Of a stretch of DNA of 64,000 bases, positions 25,158-34,234 are shown piece by piece. The notes beneath the pieces were generated by a model. It was not told the DNA's origin. It made no database searches and worked only from the letters and a program-made list of their open reading frames with translations. The DNA lies in contig SFIM01000004.1 of the NCBI GenBank assembly GCA_004556155.1, forward strand, positions 53,217 through 117,216, read 5' to 3'. The DNA is from Clostridiales bacterium. Its GTDB lineage: Bacteria > Bacillota > Clostridia > Christensenellales > Aristaeellaceae. Each line of letters opens with the position of its first letter. Positions within the stretch are counted from its first letter, which is position 1. The position numbers and the translations under genes are program-made.

Positions 25158-26612
25158 TTACCATTCCGCGCCCGTGCTGCGGCTGCTGGGGTTCAGGTCG
25201 TAGAGCACATGCGCCACCTCGGGCCGTTCACGGCGGATGCGGTCGGTCACGCGCTCCAGCAGGTCAAAGGGCAGCCGCGCCGCATGCGCCAGCTGTGCCG
25301 GATCGCTCGACTGCATGGCGCGCAGAGCGATGATCACGCGAGTATCCTCGCCGGGCAGCGCGCCCAGCAGGGCGAAATACTGCCACAGGCGCTTGTTCAG
25401 CCCCGCAGCGGCAATTTCCTCGGTAAAGATCAGATCAGCCGCGCGCAGCGTTTGCAGCCGCGCCGGAGTAACATCGCCCAGAATGCGCAGCGCCAGCCCG
25501 CTGCTGGGGAAGGACTGCCGCCCCAGGATCTCGGCGGGCACGTTCAGGTATTCGCCCACGCGGCGCACCTCGTCCTTGAACAATTCCCGCAGCGGCTCAA
25601 CCACCGGCAGTTCCGCATGCAGTCCAGGCTTTCTGGCAGGGTTCACGCCCCGCAGCACATCGTCGCAGGTGGTGCTGCGCAGGATCACGGCAAATTCGCC
25701 CATGCCCGCCAGCGTTTCATCCATCACGGCCTGCAACGTTTGCCCGATGGCCCGGCGCTTGTCATCCGGCTCCACCAGGCCGCTGAGCGCCTGCGTAAAG
25801 CGCTCCTGCGCCTGCACGTTTACAATGCTCAGGCCCATCTGATCATGATAGAAACGCATCACCTGCGCGGCCTCGTTTTCGCGCAGCAGGCCTGTATCCA
25901 CAAAGATGCATTGCAGCCTGTCGCCCAGCGCGCGATGCGCCAGCAGGGCGGTGATGCCGCTGTTAAGCCCGCCGGTCATGGCGCATACGGCGCGGCTATC
26001 ACCAACCACGCGGCGGATCTCCTCCTCCGCACGGCCCACAAAGGCCTCATAATCCCACCAGCGGGTGCAGCCGCACACGGACAGGACAAAGTTGAGCAGC
26101 AGCCGCATGCCGTCGGTATCATTTTGCTCCAGGGTAAACTGCACCGCGTACAGATTGCGCTCACTGAGCATATACCCCACCGTTTCGCGCTGAGACTCAG
26201 CCAATACCTGCGCGCCGGGCGGCAAACGCAAGCGGCGCACATTGTGCAGCATGCGCTCGCAATCGTCCAGCCCCTCGGTCAGCGTGCAGCGGGCAAAAGC
26301 TACCCCGCCAATGCTGTTGCAGATGGCCGTCTCCTGCGCGTCGCCGCCCAGGGCACGGCACAGCATGGCCGCCGTATCGCCCATGGCCAGCAGGGGATAC
26401 CCCTCCTGCAGCAGACCCATATCCATGCCGCCGGGCACGCCGCCCGCCACGCCGCCGGAAAGGATCACCCCCAGCGGCTGCTGGGCGCGCACCTCCTCCA
26501 GGGCGATATTGCCGGGTACAATTTTGCAATACACATGCTCTGCGCGCAGGCCGCGCGCAATCGCGCGCGTGCAAGCATCGTCAAAGTTGAGTATCAGCAC
26601 CATATCGCGCAT
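25158..26612 (-). CDS. GMP-synthase-like protein with degenerate active sites
   Basis: A 484-residue homologue of the two-domain GMP synthase GuaA, co-linear from the N-terminal amidotransferase to the C-terminal dimerisation domain (RQSFPSSGLALRILGDVT, VIIALRAMQSS). Key residues are changed. The GICYG nucleophile elbow reads AMGDTAA with no cysteine. The VQFHPE triad strand reads VQFTLE with no histidine. The SGGVDSS pyrophosphate loop reads TGGLNSG (about residue 211), and the HHNVGGLP xanthylate loop is shortened to HAELP. Glutaminase activity should be lost and ATP-pyrophosphatase activity is doubtful. Length is close to the usual 510. Likely a paralogue with a new role; the housekeeping guaA must lie elsewhere. 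Confidence 0.8.
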   Translation of the reverse strand: MRDMVLILNFDDACTRAIARGLRAEHVYCKIVPGNIALEEVRAQQPLGVILSGGVAGGVPGGMDMGLLQEGYPLLAMGDTAAMLCRALGGDAQETAICNSIGGVAFARCTLTEGLDDCERMLHNVRRLRLPPGAQVLAESQRETVGYMLSERNLYAVQFTLEQNDTDGMRLLLNFVLSVCGCTRWWDYEAFVGRAEEEIRRVVGDSRAVCAMTGGLNSGITALLAHRALGDRLQCIFVDTGLLRENEAAQVMRFYHDQMGLSIVNVQAQERFTQALSGLVEPDDKRRAIGQTLQAVMDETLAGMGEFAVILRSTTCDDVLRGVNPARKPGLHAELPVVEPLRELFKDEVRRVGEYLNVPAEILGRQSFPSSGLALRILGDVTPARLQTLRAADLIFTEEIAAAGLNKRLWQYFALLGALPGEDTRVIIALRAMQSSDPAQLAHAARLPFDLLERVTDRIRRERPEVAHVLYDLNPSSRSTGAEW

Positions 26613-26627
26613 GCGATTCCCCTCCTG

Positions 26628-27542
26628 TCACTCATCCCGCACGATAAAGTTGGCGTCGTCCTGCCAATAGGTTTCTTCATATATATGCTGCAGCGTCAGC
26701 TGGGTGTGATGATTGGCAATGCCGGTGGGCACCTTGTCAGTTGCCTGCTGAAAGGCACGCACCGCCTCCACCGTGGATGGGCCGTAGGTACCGGTAGCGT
26801 ACTGCGCGTCCAGATATCCCAGATAGCACAGCATATCCTGCAATTCCTGCACCTTTTTGCCCGTGTTGCCGCTTTGCATCACGATATCCGCCAGATCGCG
26901 CACCGTGCCATAGCCCATCACGCGCCAATCGGTCAGCTGATGGGTATTGCGCTGCACGCGGTCAGGCATGTTGCCCTCGATCACATGGGCGGTGATAACG
27001 CCCTGCGCATCCTGCGTGCAGTATTCCACCAGGGCCACATGCGAGGTGTTGGTGCCATCCACAGAGTAAAACACCCAATCGCCCGGCTGCGGCACATAGC
27101 TGCCCGAGGCGATGGACTCCTCCTGGCCGATCAGCCACTGCGAGCCCCAGCCGTCCACAAAGCCCGTGCGGGCGATGTAGCGCCCCTCGCGGATGAACCA
27201 GTTGCGGCCGGTATTCTGACCGGAATACATGGGATAGGCATTGCGCAGCAGGCTGAGTCCGTGCTGCTGATCCACCTGATCGACGCACCAGCACAAAAAC
27301 TCCGCGCACCACTCAGCATACGGATCGCCCGACCACTCGCCATACTTGGTATAGCCGCGGCTGCCCTCCTGATATCCCAGCTCGCCCCGCGCCACATCCA
27401 GCAGCCAATGCACATACTGCGGCACCGGATAGGCAGGGTCGATCATCTGATCTTCCGCCAGAGCCAGGGGGCACAGCAGGCACGCAAGCAACGCAAACAC
27501 GATCACCCGGATCGCCGCGCGCCTCCAGCGCCCTTTCCGCAT
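26628..27542 (-). CDS. Secreted CHAP amidase/endopeptidase with peptidoglycan-binding domain
   Basis: A 304-residue exported protein. Signal peptide is at about residues 1-30. A CHAP-type domain has the catalytic Cys in AEWCAEFLCWC (about residue 78) and a likely His in TSHVALVEYC (about residue 165). A C-terminal PG_binding_1 domain (GKKVQELQDMLCYLGYLD...TVEAVRAFQ, about residues 225-290) follows. It would cut cell-wall peptides or the amide bond of peptidoglycan. The ATG at 27542 is chosen because GGAGG lies 10 nt upstream and the signal peptide then begins properly. First gene of the operon with the GuaA-like protein, GNAT and mtnN. Confidence 0.85.
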   Translation of the reverse strand: MRKGRWRRAAIRVIVFALLACLLCPLALAEDQMIDPAYPVPQYVHWLLDVARGELGYQEGSRGYTKYGEWSGDPYAEWCAEFLCWCVDQVDQQHGLSLLRNAYPMYSGQNTGRNWFIREGRYIARTGFVDGWGSQWLIGQEESIASGSYVPQPGDWVFYSVDGTNTSHVALVEYCTQDAQGVITAHVIEGNMPDRVQRNTHQLTDWRVMGYGTVRDLADIVMQSGNTGKKVQELQDMLCYLGYLDAQYATGTYGPSTVEAVRAFQQATDKVPTGIANHHTQLTLQHIYEETYWQDDANFIVRDE

Positions 27543-27677
27543 TGCCCCATCGCCTCCTTCGCAGAATTTCAGAGATAAATCATTATACAATAATTCGTCT
27601 CCGTTGGCAACCAAAAGCGCAGGAATGTTGAAAAGCAGCGCGGGATTTTACAATCATTTCCTATTTATAGTTTTCTT

Positions 27678-27893
27678 TTAGCTATTTACAAGGAATATCC
27701 CCCGCAGCCAGGTCAGCGCGGGCCACACAAAGGTGACGCGCTCAGTGCCGTCAGGCTTGCCCAGCATGCCAGGGCAGATCAGGCTCCACCACGCGCTCTG
27801 CCTCGCAGGCAGGGCGGTAGGCGGCAGCTCGGCCGCACAGATCAACAGGCAAAACAGCAACACGGACAGCAGCATACAGATAATGCCCTTCAT
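27678..27893 (-). CDS. Small exported or membrane-anchored protein
   Basis: A 71-residue ORF starting at the ATG with GGAGG 8 nt upstream. The first 22 residues form a hydrophobic signal or anchor (GIICMLLSVLLFCLLICA); the rest has no recognised domain. Supported mainly by the ribosome site and signal-like start. Confidence 0.45.
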   Translation of the reverse strand: MKGIICMLLSVLLFCLLICAAELPPTALPARQSAWWSLICPGMLGKPDGTERVTFVWPALTWLRGIFLVNS

Positions 27894-28033
27894 GGAAAAA
27901 CCCTCCTTCACAATGTGACTGCATAAAACCAGTATGCGCAAAGCATCGCACGGCTATTCACAGGGGAAATAAAGACCGGATTTTATTACCCGGCAGGAAA
28001 GTTTGAACAAAATATGAATATTAAAAACACCCC

Positions 28034-28061
28034 TTGACTTTCATTTTCAAATGCCTATAAT
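28034..28061 (+). promoter_or_regulatory. Promoter of the marR-ABC exporter operon
   Basis: TTGACT (28034-28039), 16-nt spacer, TATAAT (28056-28061). The stretch from about 28064 to 28095 contains CGTC...GACG half-sites where the MarR product might bind to control its own operon (inference). Confidence 0.75.
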
Positions 28062-28134
28062 ATGTTGCACGTCGTACAGTTTGACGGCATACATTTAAAA
28101 TCAATTGTCATTTTAGCAGAAACGGAGGAGACCC

Positions 28135-28602
28135 ATGGAAAGGGCACTGGGCATCGAGCTGCGCAAGCTGTCCAACCTGACCTGCCGGTATTTTGACCAG
28201 CAGACCAACAAACGAGCGGTAGACGCCGTCACCGGCACCAACGGCTGGATTATCGGCTATATCGCGCGGCGCGAAAAGGAAGGGCGCGAGGTTTATCAGC
28301 GCGACCTGGAAACCCGCTTTGGCATCACGCGCTCCACAGCCTCCAAGGTGGTGGCGCTGATGGTGCAAAAGGGCTTAATCGAGCAGCAAAGCGTGCCGGG
28401 CGACCGGCGCGTGCGCCGTCTGACGCTAACCCCCAAGGCGGAGGAAGTTAAGCGCATGATGGATGAAGACCATGAAAAATTTGAGGCCACGCTGCGCAAG
28501 GGACTGAGCGAGGAGGAGCTCGCTACCCTCTTTTCCCTGCTGGATCGCCTGCAGGAAAATCTGCGCGGCATGGATGTAAAGGAAGGGACGGAAAAAGCAT
28601 GA
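28135..28602 (+). CDS. MarR-family transcriptional regulator
   Basis: A 155-residue winged-helix regulator. The recognition helix region reads LETRFGITRSTASKVVALMVQKGLI (about residues 58-82), followed by the wing VPGDRRVRRLTLT, the MarR hallmark. MarR proteins act as dimers and release DNA upon ligand binding. It overlaps the first ABC gene by ATGA, so it probably autoregulates the exporter operon. Confidence 0.93.
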   Translation: MERALGIELRKLSNLTCRYFDQQTNKRAVDAVTGTNGWIIGYIARREKEGREVYQRDLETRFGITRSTASKVVALMVQKGLIEQQSVPGDRRVRRLTLTPKAEEVKRMMDEDHEKFEATLRKGLSEEELATLFSLLDRLQENLRGMDVKEGTEKA

Positions 28603-30350
28603 TTAAAAAGTTAGCCCGGCGTGTGCGGGAGTATAAAAAATACGCCATCGCAACGCCGCTGTTTATGGTAGGCGAAGTAGCCATGGAAACGCTGATTCCC
28701 ATGATCATGGCCTACCTGATCGATCGCGGCATCGAACAGGGAAGCATGGCTCAGATCTGGATCAACGGCGCAATTCTATTGGTTGCGGCGTTTCTGTCCA
28801 TGTTCTTTGGCGTAAAGGGCGGCGAAATGGCGGCCACGGCCTCCTGCGGCTTCGCGCGCAACCTGCGCCATGATATGTATTACAGCATTCAGGATTATTC
28901 TTTCTCCAATATCGATAAGTTCAGCACCTCCTCGATCATCACCCGTCTGACCACGGACGTGACCAACGTGCAAAACGCTTTCCAGATGATCATGCGCATG
29001 GCCGTGCGTTCGCCCATGACGCTGATCTTCTCCATGGTAATGGCGCTGACCATCGACGCGGAGATTTCGCTGGTGTTCCTGCTGTGCCTGCCGGTGCTGG
29101 GCCTGGGCATGTATCTGATCATGAGCCGCACGCATCCCATCTTCCGCCGCGTGTTCAAAACCTACGATTCGCTCAACAACGTGGTGCAGGAAAACCTGCG
29201 CGGCGTGCGCGTGGTGAAGAACTTTGTGCGTGAGGATCACGAAATCCAGAAATTCGATAAGATTTCCGAGTCCATCTATCAGGATTTCACCCATGCCGAA
29301 AAGAACATGGCCTTCATGAGCCCGCTGATGATGACCTGCATCTACGCCTGCACGCTGCTGATTTCCTGGCTGGGCGCCAAGGCGATCATCGCCTCAGGCA
29401 ACAACGCGGCGGTGGGCATGACCACCGGCCAGTTGATGAGCATGATCACCTATGTAATCCAGATTCTCTCCAGCCTAATCATGCTATCCATGGTATTCGT
29501 GATGATCACCATGTCCCGTGCCTCCGCGCAGCGCATTGTGGAAGTGCTGGATGAAAAGAGCGATATCGTATCCCCCAAGGATGCGGTGAAGGCCGTGCGC
29601 GACGGCTCGGTGGATTTTGATCACGTCAGCTTCCGCTATGCCTCCCGCAGCGAAAAGGACTGCCTGAGCGATATCGACCTGCACATCCCCTCGGGCGCAG
29701 TTGTAGGCGTGCTGGGCGGCACGGGCGCGGGCAAATCCACGCTTGTGCAGCTGATCCCCCGCCTGTATGATCCCAGCCAGGGCGCTGTGCGCGTGGGCGG
29801 TGTGGATACCCGCAAGTACGATCTGACCACCCTGCGTGACAGCGTGGCCATGGTGCTGCAAAAGAACGAGCTGTTCTCGGGCACTATCAAGGATAACCTG
29901 CGCTGGGGCAACGAGCACGCCACGGACGCGGAAATCATGGAGGCCTGCCGCCTGGCTCAGGCCGATCCCTTCATTCAGGATTTCCCCGATAAGTACGATA
30001 CCTGGATCGAGCAGGGCGGCACCAACGTATCCGGCGGCCAGAAGCAGCGCCTGTGCATTGCCCGCGCGCTGCTGAAAAAGCCCAAGATCCTGATTCTGGA
30101 CGACTCCACCAGCGCCGTGGATACTCGCACGGACGCGCTGATCCGTGAGGGCTTCCGCTCCTATATTCCCGATACCACCAAGATTATCATCGCCCAGCGC
30201 GTCGCCTCCGTACAGGATGCGGATATGATCGTCGTGCTGGATAACGGGCGCATTGCCGACTGCGGTACGCACGAGGAGCTGCTTGCCCGGTGCGAAATCT
30301 ACCGCGAGGTATACCAGTCCCAGACCAAGGGAGGCGAAGACAATGAGTAA
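28599..30350 (+). CDS. ABC exporter half-transporter, subunit 1
   Basis: A 583-residue fused permease-ATPase of the multidrug/lipid exporter type (MdlA/LmrC-like). Six transmembrane helices span about residues 1-320, then the nucleotide-binding domain with Walker A LGGTGAGKST, signature NVSGGQKQRL and Walker B ILILDDSTSAVD. The Asp in place of Glu after Walker B is typical of the degenerate partner in heterodimeric exporters. It overlaps the second subunit by 8 nt. Substrate unknown; the MarR neighbour suggests a toxic compound. Confidence 0.93.
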   Translation: MIKKLARRVREYKKYAIATPLFMVGEVAMETLIPMIMAYLIDRGIEQGSMAQIWINGAILLVAAFLSMFFGVKGGEMAATASCGFARNLRHDMYYSIQDYSFSNIDKFSTSSIITRLTTDVTNVQNAFQMIMRMAVRSPMTLIFSMVMALTIDAEISLVFLLCLPVLGLGMYLIMSRTHPIFRRVFKTYDSLNNVVQENLRGVRVVKNFVREDHEIQKFDKISESIYQDFTHAEKNMAFMSPLMMTCIYACTLLISWLGAKAIIASGNNAAVGMTTGQLMSMITYVIQILSSLIMLSMVFVMITMSRASAQRIVEVLDEKSDIVSPKDAVKAVRDGSVDFDHVSFRYASRSEKDCLSDIDLHIPSGAVVGVLGGTGAGKSTLVQLIPRLYDPSQGAVRVGGVDTRKYDLTTLRDSVAMVLQKNELFSGTIKDNLRWGNEHATDAEIMEACRLAQADPFIQDFPDKYDTWIEQGGTNVSGGQKQRLCIARALLKKPKILILDDSTSAVDTRTDALIREGFRSYIPDTTKIIIAQRVASVQDADMIVVLDNGRIADCGTHEELLARCEIYREVYQSQTKGGEDNE

Positions 30351-32313
30351 CGCGCCCAAGAAACCCCAGGGCGGCATGCCCATGGGCGGCCCGCACGGGC
30401 CGCGCGGCATGGGGCCCCGCCAGCCCATCAACAAAAAAGTGCTGCTGCGCGTGCTAAGCTATCTGAAGCCCTATTGGCCGCGCCTGCTGGTTGTGTTCTT
30501 CTGCATCGTGCTGGATGCGATCGCCACAGCCTCGGCCGCCACGTTCCTTGGCACGCTGATTGACGATTACATTGTGCCTCTGCTGGCCGATGCTGCCAGC
30601 GGCATCGCGCCCGTATACACGGGCCTGCTGACCGCCATCCTCAAGATGGCCGGGCTGTACCTGCTGGCCGTGGTGGCGGTGTTCCTGCAAAGCCGCATCA
30701 TGGCGATCATATCGCACAGCATCCTCAAGAATGTGCGCAACGAGATGTTTGCGCACATGCAGCTGCTGCCCATCCGCTATTTCGATACCCACACCCACGG
30801 CGAAGTGATGAGCTTCTACACCAACGATACCGACACGCTGCGCCAACTGATCAGCCAGACGCTGCCCAATGTGTTCTCCTCGGCCATTTCGCTGCTGGTG
30901 GTGTTCATCTCCATGCTCAATTGCAGCGTGTGGCTTACGCTGGTGGTGGTGCTGTGCACCCTCGCCATGCTGAAAGTGACCGGCAAGCTGGGCGCAAAGA
31001 GCGGCACCTTCTTTGTCAAGCAGCAAACCTCCCTGGCCAGCCTGAACGGCTATATCGAAGAAATGATCAATGGCCAGAAGGTCGTCAAGGTGTTCAACCA
31101 CGAGGAAATCGCCAAGGGCGAGTTTGACCACCGCAACGACGATCTGTGCGAAAACGCCACCAGCGCCAACCGCTTTGCCAACGTGATGGGCCCGGTAAGC
31201 AACAACATGGGCCATATCCAGTACGTTATTCTGGCTATTATCGGCGGCGCGATGGCCATCGTTGGCATCACCAATCTGAGCCTGACGGGCGGCTTCGGCA
31301 CGCTGACGCTGGGCGCGATCACCGCCTTCCTGACCCTGTCGCGCAACTTCATGCGTCCCATCAGCCAGGTGATGCAGCAGGTCAACTTCATCGCCATGGC
31401 CATGGCCGGCGCGGAGCGTATCTTCAGCCTGCTGGATGAAACACCCGAAGCCGACGAGGGCTATGTCACCCTGGTCAACGCCCGCGAGGAAAACGGCAAG
31501 CTGGTGGAAAGCGACAAGCGCACGGGCATTTGGGCCTGGAAGCATCCGCATCAGGACGGCAGCGTCACCTATACCCGCCTGACCGGCAATGTGGAAATGA
31601 CCGACGTTGACTTTGCCTATGAAGAGGGCAAGCCCGTGCTGCATGATATCACCCTGTACGCCAAGCCCGGCCAGAAGGTGGCCTTCGTGGGCGCTACGGG
31701 CGCGGGCAAAACTACGATCACCAACCTGATTAACCGCTTCTATGATATCGCCGACGGCAAGGTTCGCTACGACGGCATCAACATCAACAAGATTCGTAAG
31801 TCCGATCTGCGCCGCTCCCTGGGCGTGGTGCTGCAGGAGGTCAACCTGTTCACCGGCACGGTGATGGATAACATCCGCTACGGCAAGCTGGACGCGACGG
31901 ACGAGGAATGCATTGCCGCAGCCAAGCTGGCCAACGCGCATGATTTCATCACCCGCCTGCCCGACGGCTACAATACCATGCTGACCGGCGATGGCGGCGG
32001 CCTGAGCCAGGGTCAGCGCCAGCTGATCTCCATCGCCCGCGCGGCGGTGGCCGATCCGCCGGTAATGATCCTGGACGAAGCCACCTCCTCCATCGATACC
32101 CGTACCGAGGCGCTTGTGCAGCGCGGTATGGATCAGCTGATGAAGGGGCGCACGGTGTTTGTTATCGCGCACCGCCTGTCCACCGTGCAGAACGCCGATG
32201 TAATCATGGTGCTGGATCATGGCCGCATCATTGAGCGCGGCACCCATGAGCAGCTGATCGCCCAGCACGGGCAGTATTACCAGCTGTATACCGGCGCGTT
32301 CGAGCTGGAGTAA
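30343..32313 (+). CDS. ABC exporter half-transporter, subunit 2
   Basis: A 656-residue partner (MdlB/LmrD-like). A glycine/proline-rich N-terminus (about 30 residues) precedes six helices. The ATPase domain has Walker A GATGAGKTT, signature GLSQGQRQLISIARA and Walker B MILDEATSSID with the catalytic Glu. The start at 30343 inside the previous gene has GGGAGG upstream. An insert of about 40 residues between membrane and ATPase parts (ESDKRTGIWAWKHPHQDGS) is common in this subunit type. A terminator follows. Confidence 0.93.
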   Translation: MSNAPKKPQGGMPMGGPHGPRGMGPRQPINKKVLLRVLSYLKPYWPRLLVVFFCIVLDAIATASAATFLGTLIDDYIVPLLADAASGIAPVYTGLLTAILKMAGLYLLAVVAVFLQSRIMAIISHSILKNVRNEMFAHMQLLPIRYFDTHTHGEVMSFYTNDTDTLRQLISQTLPNVFSSAISLLVVFISMLNCSVWLTLVVVLCTLAMLKVTGKLGAKSGTFFVKQQTSLASLNGYIEEMINGQKVVKVFNHEEIAKGEFDHRNDDLCENATSANRFANVMGPVSNNMGHIQYVILAIIGGAMAIVGITNLSLTGGFGTLTLGAITAFLTLSRNFMRPISQVMQQVNFIAMAMAGAERIFSLLDETPEADEGYVTLVNAREENGKLVESDKRTGIWAWKHPHQDGSVTYTRLTGNVEMTDVDFAYEEGKPVLHDITLYAKPGQKVAFVGATGAGKTTITNLINRFYDIADGKVRYDGININKIRKSDLRRSLGVVLQEVNLFTGTVMDNIRYGKLDATDEECIAAAKLANAHDFITRLPDGYNTMLTGDGGGLSQGQRQLISIARAAVADPPVMILDEATSSIDTRTEALVQRGMDQLMKGRTVFVIAHRLSTVQNADVIMVLDHGRIIERGTHEQLIAQHGQYYQLYTGAFELE

Positions 32314-32337
32314 AACAAATAGCTATCTGTTATCTGC

Positions 32338-32376
32338 AAAGCCTGGGCTGGACGTCAAGCCATCCCAGGCTTTTTT
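32338..32376 (+). terminator. Terminator of the marR-ABC operon
   Basis: AAAGCCTGGG (32338-32347) pairs with CCCAGGCTTT, followed by TTTTTT to 32376. Confidence 0.9.
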
Positions 32377-32441
32377 CATGCTCCAATCTGCCAAATTTTC
32401 AGTACATTCCTGCGCGATCCGCCGAAAATGGCAGCAGCGTA

Positions 32442-32471
32442 TTACCCTATGAATTAAAAATATGGTATAAT
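32442..32471 (+). promoter_or_regulatory. Probable promoter of the CarD-like gene
   Basis: TATAAT at 32466-32471 with a weak TTACCC at about 32442. A strong AAGGAGGT follows at 32483-32490. Confidence 0.55.
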
Positions 32472-32498
32472 TTTATATATATAAGGAGGTGTATCTCA

Positions 32499-32987
32499 TT
32501 GTTCAATCCCGGAGATTATGTCATATATGGAGACAGCGGCTTTTGCCGTGTTGAACAGGTGGCCGTGCCGGATTTTGATACCTTTGAAAAGGGCAAGCCG
32601 TACTATTTTTTGCGTTCGGAAGCAGATGGAAGTCGTATTTACACGCCGGTAGACACGCATCAGCCCTTGCGTGCGCCCGTGACTCAGGCCGAGGCCGAAG
32701 CGCTGCTGTCGCAGCTTCCTGCCATGCAGACCTGTCCGGCCACTGCCCATGACCGCAAAACCGTGCTGCTGCATTACCGGCAGCTGATGCAGCCCCACAC
32801 CTGCCAAGCGCTGGCCTGCACCGTCAAGAGCATCCTATGTCAGCATCATGGCGCCTTGTCGCGCATTCCCAGCGCGGAGCAGGAAATTCTGAAAAAAGCC
32901 GAGCAGTTGCTTGTTTCCGGGTTAAGCGCAGCGCTGAACCTATCGTATAATGAAACACAATCGCGCGTAAGAAAAGCCATGCAATAA
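32499..32987 (+). CDS. CarD/CdnL-like transcriptional regulator (TTG start)
   Basis: A 162-residue protein whose first 60 residues match the RNA-polymerase-interacting CarD_CdnL_TRCF domain (FNPGDYVIYGDSGFCRVEQV, then YYFLRSEADGSRIYTPVD). The helical C-terminal part (about residues 70-162) ends in LNLSYNETQSRVRKAMQ, as in clostridial CarD-like proteins. CarD proteins bind the RNAP beta lobe and tune open-complex stability. The start is TTG, 8 nt after AAGGAGGT, with no ATG or GTG nearby. Monocistronic. Confidence 0.8.
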   Translation: MFNPGDYVIYGDSGFCRVEQVAVPDFDTFEKGKPYYFLRSEADGSRIYTPVDTHQPLRAPVTQAEAEALLSQLPAMQTCPATAHDRKTVLLHYRQLMQPHTCQALACTVKSILCQHHGALSRIPSAEQEILKKAEQLLVSGLSAALNLSYNETQSRVRKAMQ

Positions 32988-33013
32988 GCCCCGCCTGACG
33001 GCGGGGCCCTTTT
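32988..33013. terminator. Terminator between the CarD-like gene and the convergent small gene
   Basis: GCCCCGCC-TGAC-GGCGGGGC followed by CCTTTT, starting directly after the CarD-like stop codon. The stem can serve both strands, though T-richness favours the plus strand. Confidence 0.85.
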
Positions 33014-33194
33014 AATTGTCGGTGGGGCGGAATTTGCCGGGCTTGGGCTGCGGATGCACGTTCATCATGCGCCGCACCGGCTGGGTATCCTCATCCGCCG
33101 GCATAGCGGGCAGCATGCCCGTCCATTCGTTGGCCGAGGCCACGGTTTCCATATCGTCGATCGGGCGGTTTGATCTTTTCCAATGCTCGCTCAT
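33012..33194 (-). CDS. Conserved-looking small cytoplasmic protein
   Basis: A 60-residue, charged protein starting MSEHWKRSNRPIDDMETV, with no membrane segment. GGAGGTGA lies just upstream of the ATG at 33194. Its composition resembles short unnamed proteins common in gut Clostridia, but no function is known. It diverges from the next gene. Confidence 0.6.
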   Translation of the reverse strand: MSEHWKRSNRPIDDMETVASANEWTGMLPAMPADEDTQPVRRMMNVHPQPKPGKFRPTDN

Positions 33195-33279
33195 TTGCCT
33201 CACCTCCTGCATCAGTATGCGCACATCCGCACCGCGCATGCGCGCTGGAATATGCTGATAAAGAAGGGAGGAAACCGCG

Positions 33280-33534
33280 ATGCAGCCGGTATTATGGATG
33301 GTGCTGGGCGCGCCGGCCGGCTTTCTGGCGCGTTTTTTGCTGGGCTGCAGCACCCGCAAATGGCATTGGAACATCCTGTGCGGCACGCTGGGCGCGGCGT
33401 TGGCAGCGCAAATAGCGCGCTATTGCGGCTGGCCGCCGCTGAATAAAGCAAATTTCTATGGTTTTATGCTTGCCATTGTGGGCGCATGCCTGGTTCAAGG
33501 CGTGGCGCTGCTGATTGGCAAAAGGCTGGAATAA
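33280..33534 (+). CDS. Small membrane protein with two to three helices
   Basis: An 84-residue hydrophobic protein with glycine-rich helices (LWMVLGAPAGFLARFLLG, GTLGAALAAQIA and FMLAIVGACLVQGVALLIG). GGGAGG lies 8 nt before the ATG. No family is recognised; the helix pattern is loosely like GlsB/YeaQ-type small membrane proteins. Confidence 0.55.
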   Translation: MQPVLWMVLGAPAGFLARFLLGCSTRKWHWNILCGTLGAALAAQIARYCGWPPLNKANFYGFMLAIVGACLVQGVALLIGKRLE

Positions 33535-33541
33535 TAAAACT

Positions 33542-33566
33542 GGGGCAGCCCATCCGGCTGCCCCTT
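33542..33566. terminator. Stem-loop between convergent genes
   Basis: GGGGCAGCC-CATCC-GGCTGCCCC directly after the small membrane protein gene. On the minus strand it is followed by AGTTTTATT, so it probably terminates the secreted-protein gene at 33574-34188. Confidence 0.75.
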
Positions 33567-33573
33567 CGTGCGC

Positions 33574-34188
33574 TTACTTTTCTATGTACCCTTCCGGCAG
33601 TTCATGCACGGCTTTGAAGTTGTGCTGCGCATGCACGGTAGTTTCATTCTTTTCAATCAGTGCGCCGTCCTGATCATAAACCAGTTCGCTCACATAGGTG
33701 ATTTCAATGTCGCCGCCCGTAACATACACAGCGCATTTGTTCCGGCCAGCCTCGATCTTCAGGTCAGAATCCTCAACGCTGATTTGCGCCTCGATTCCGC
33801 AAATGTTCAAGTAATCCTGGCTCGTTTCGTAAATGGGGTAATCTTCCAGATCGAAGCAGCCGCCAGTATAGCCAAGCTGCTCGCTCACAAAGAGGATATA
33901 GCGGTATGTAATCTCAATGATCGGCAGTTCATAGCTTCCCAGCTCCACCCGGCCATCGGCGGTATCCTGATACAGGATAATGGGCAGCACCACCTGATCC
34001 AGCGCGCGATGAATCTCCGCGCTGTTGGTATCGCCAGCGTAGATCTGCTTTACCTTTTGAAGCTGCAATTGCAGCTTCTCCAAATCAGACAGTTCGTTGC
34101 TGTTGGAGGAGATCGCCTCGGAGGCCGAAGCCAGGCAAGGCAGGACGATGATCATCAGTGCCAGTAGGACAAGCAGCAACCGTTTCAT
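33574..34188 (-). CDS. Secreted hypothetical protein
   Basis: A 204-residue exported protein with a clear signal peptide (MKRLLLVLLALMIIVLPCLA). The mature part starts with a helical segment (SDLEKLQLQLQKVKQIYA) and continues with beta-rich sequence. No domain recognised. The ATG at 34188 follows AAAGGAGGG, and the promoter at 34235-34263 shows that longer starts are false. Confidence 0.65.
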   Translation of the reverse strand: MKRLLLVLLALMIIVLPCLASASEAISSNSNELSDLEKLQLQLQKVKQIYAGDTNSAEIHRALDQVVLPIILYQDTADGRVELGSYELPIIEITYRYILFVSEQLGYTGGCFDLEDYPIYETSQDYLNICGIEAQISVEDSDLKIEAGRNKCAVYVTGGDIEITYVSELVYDQDGALIEKNETTVHAQHNFKAVHELPEGYIEK

Positions 34189-34234
34189 GGTGTTCCCTCC
34201 TTTAGTGGGTAAAATATGGTCGTTTTGTAAATGC

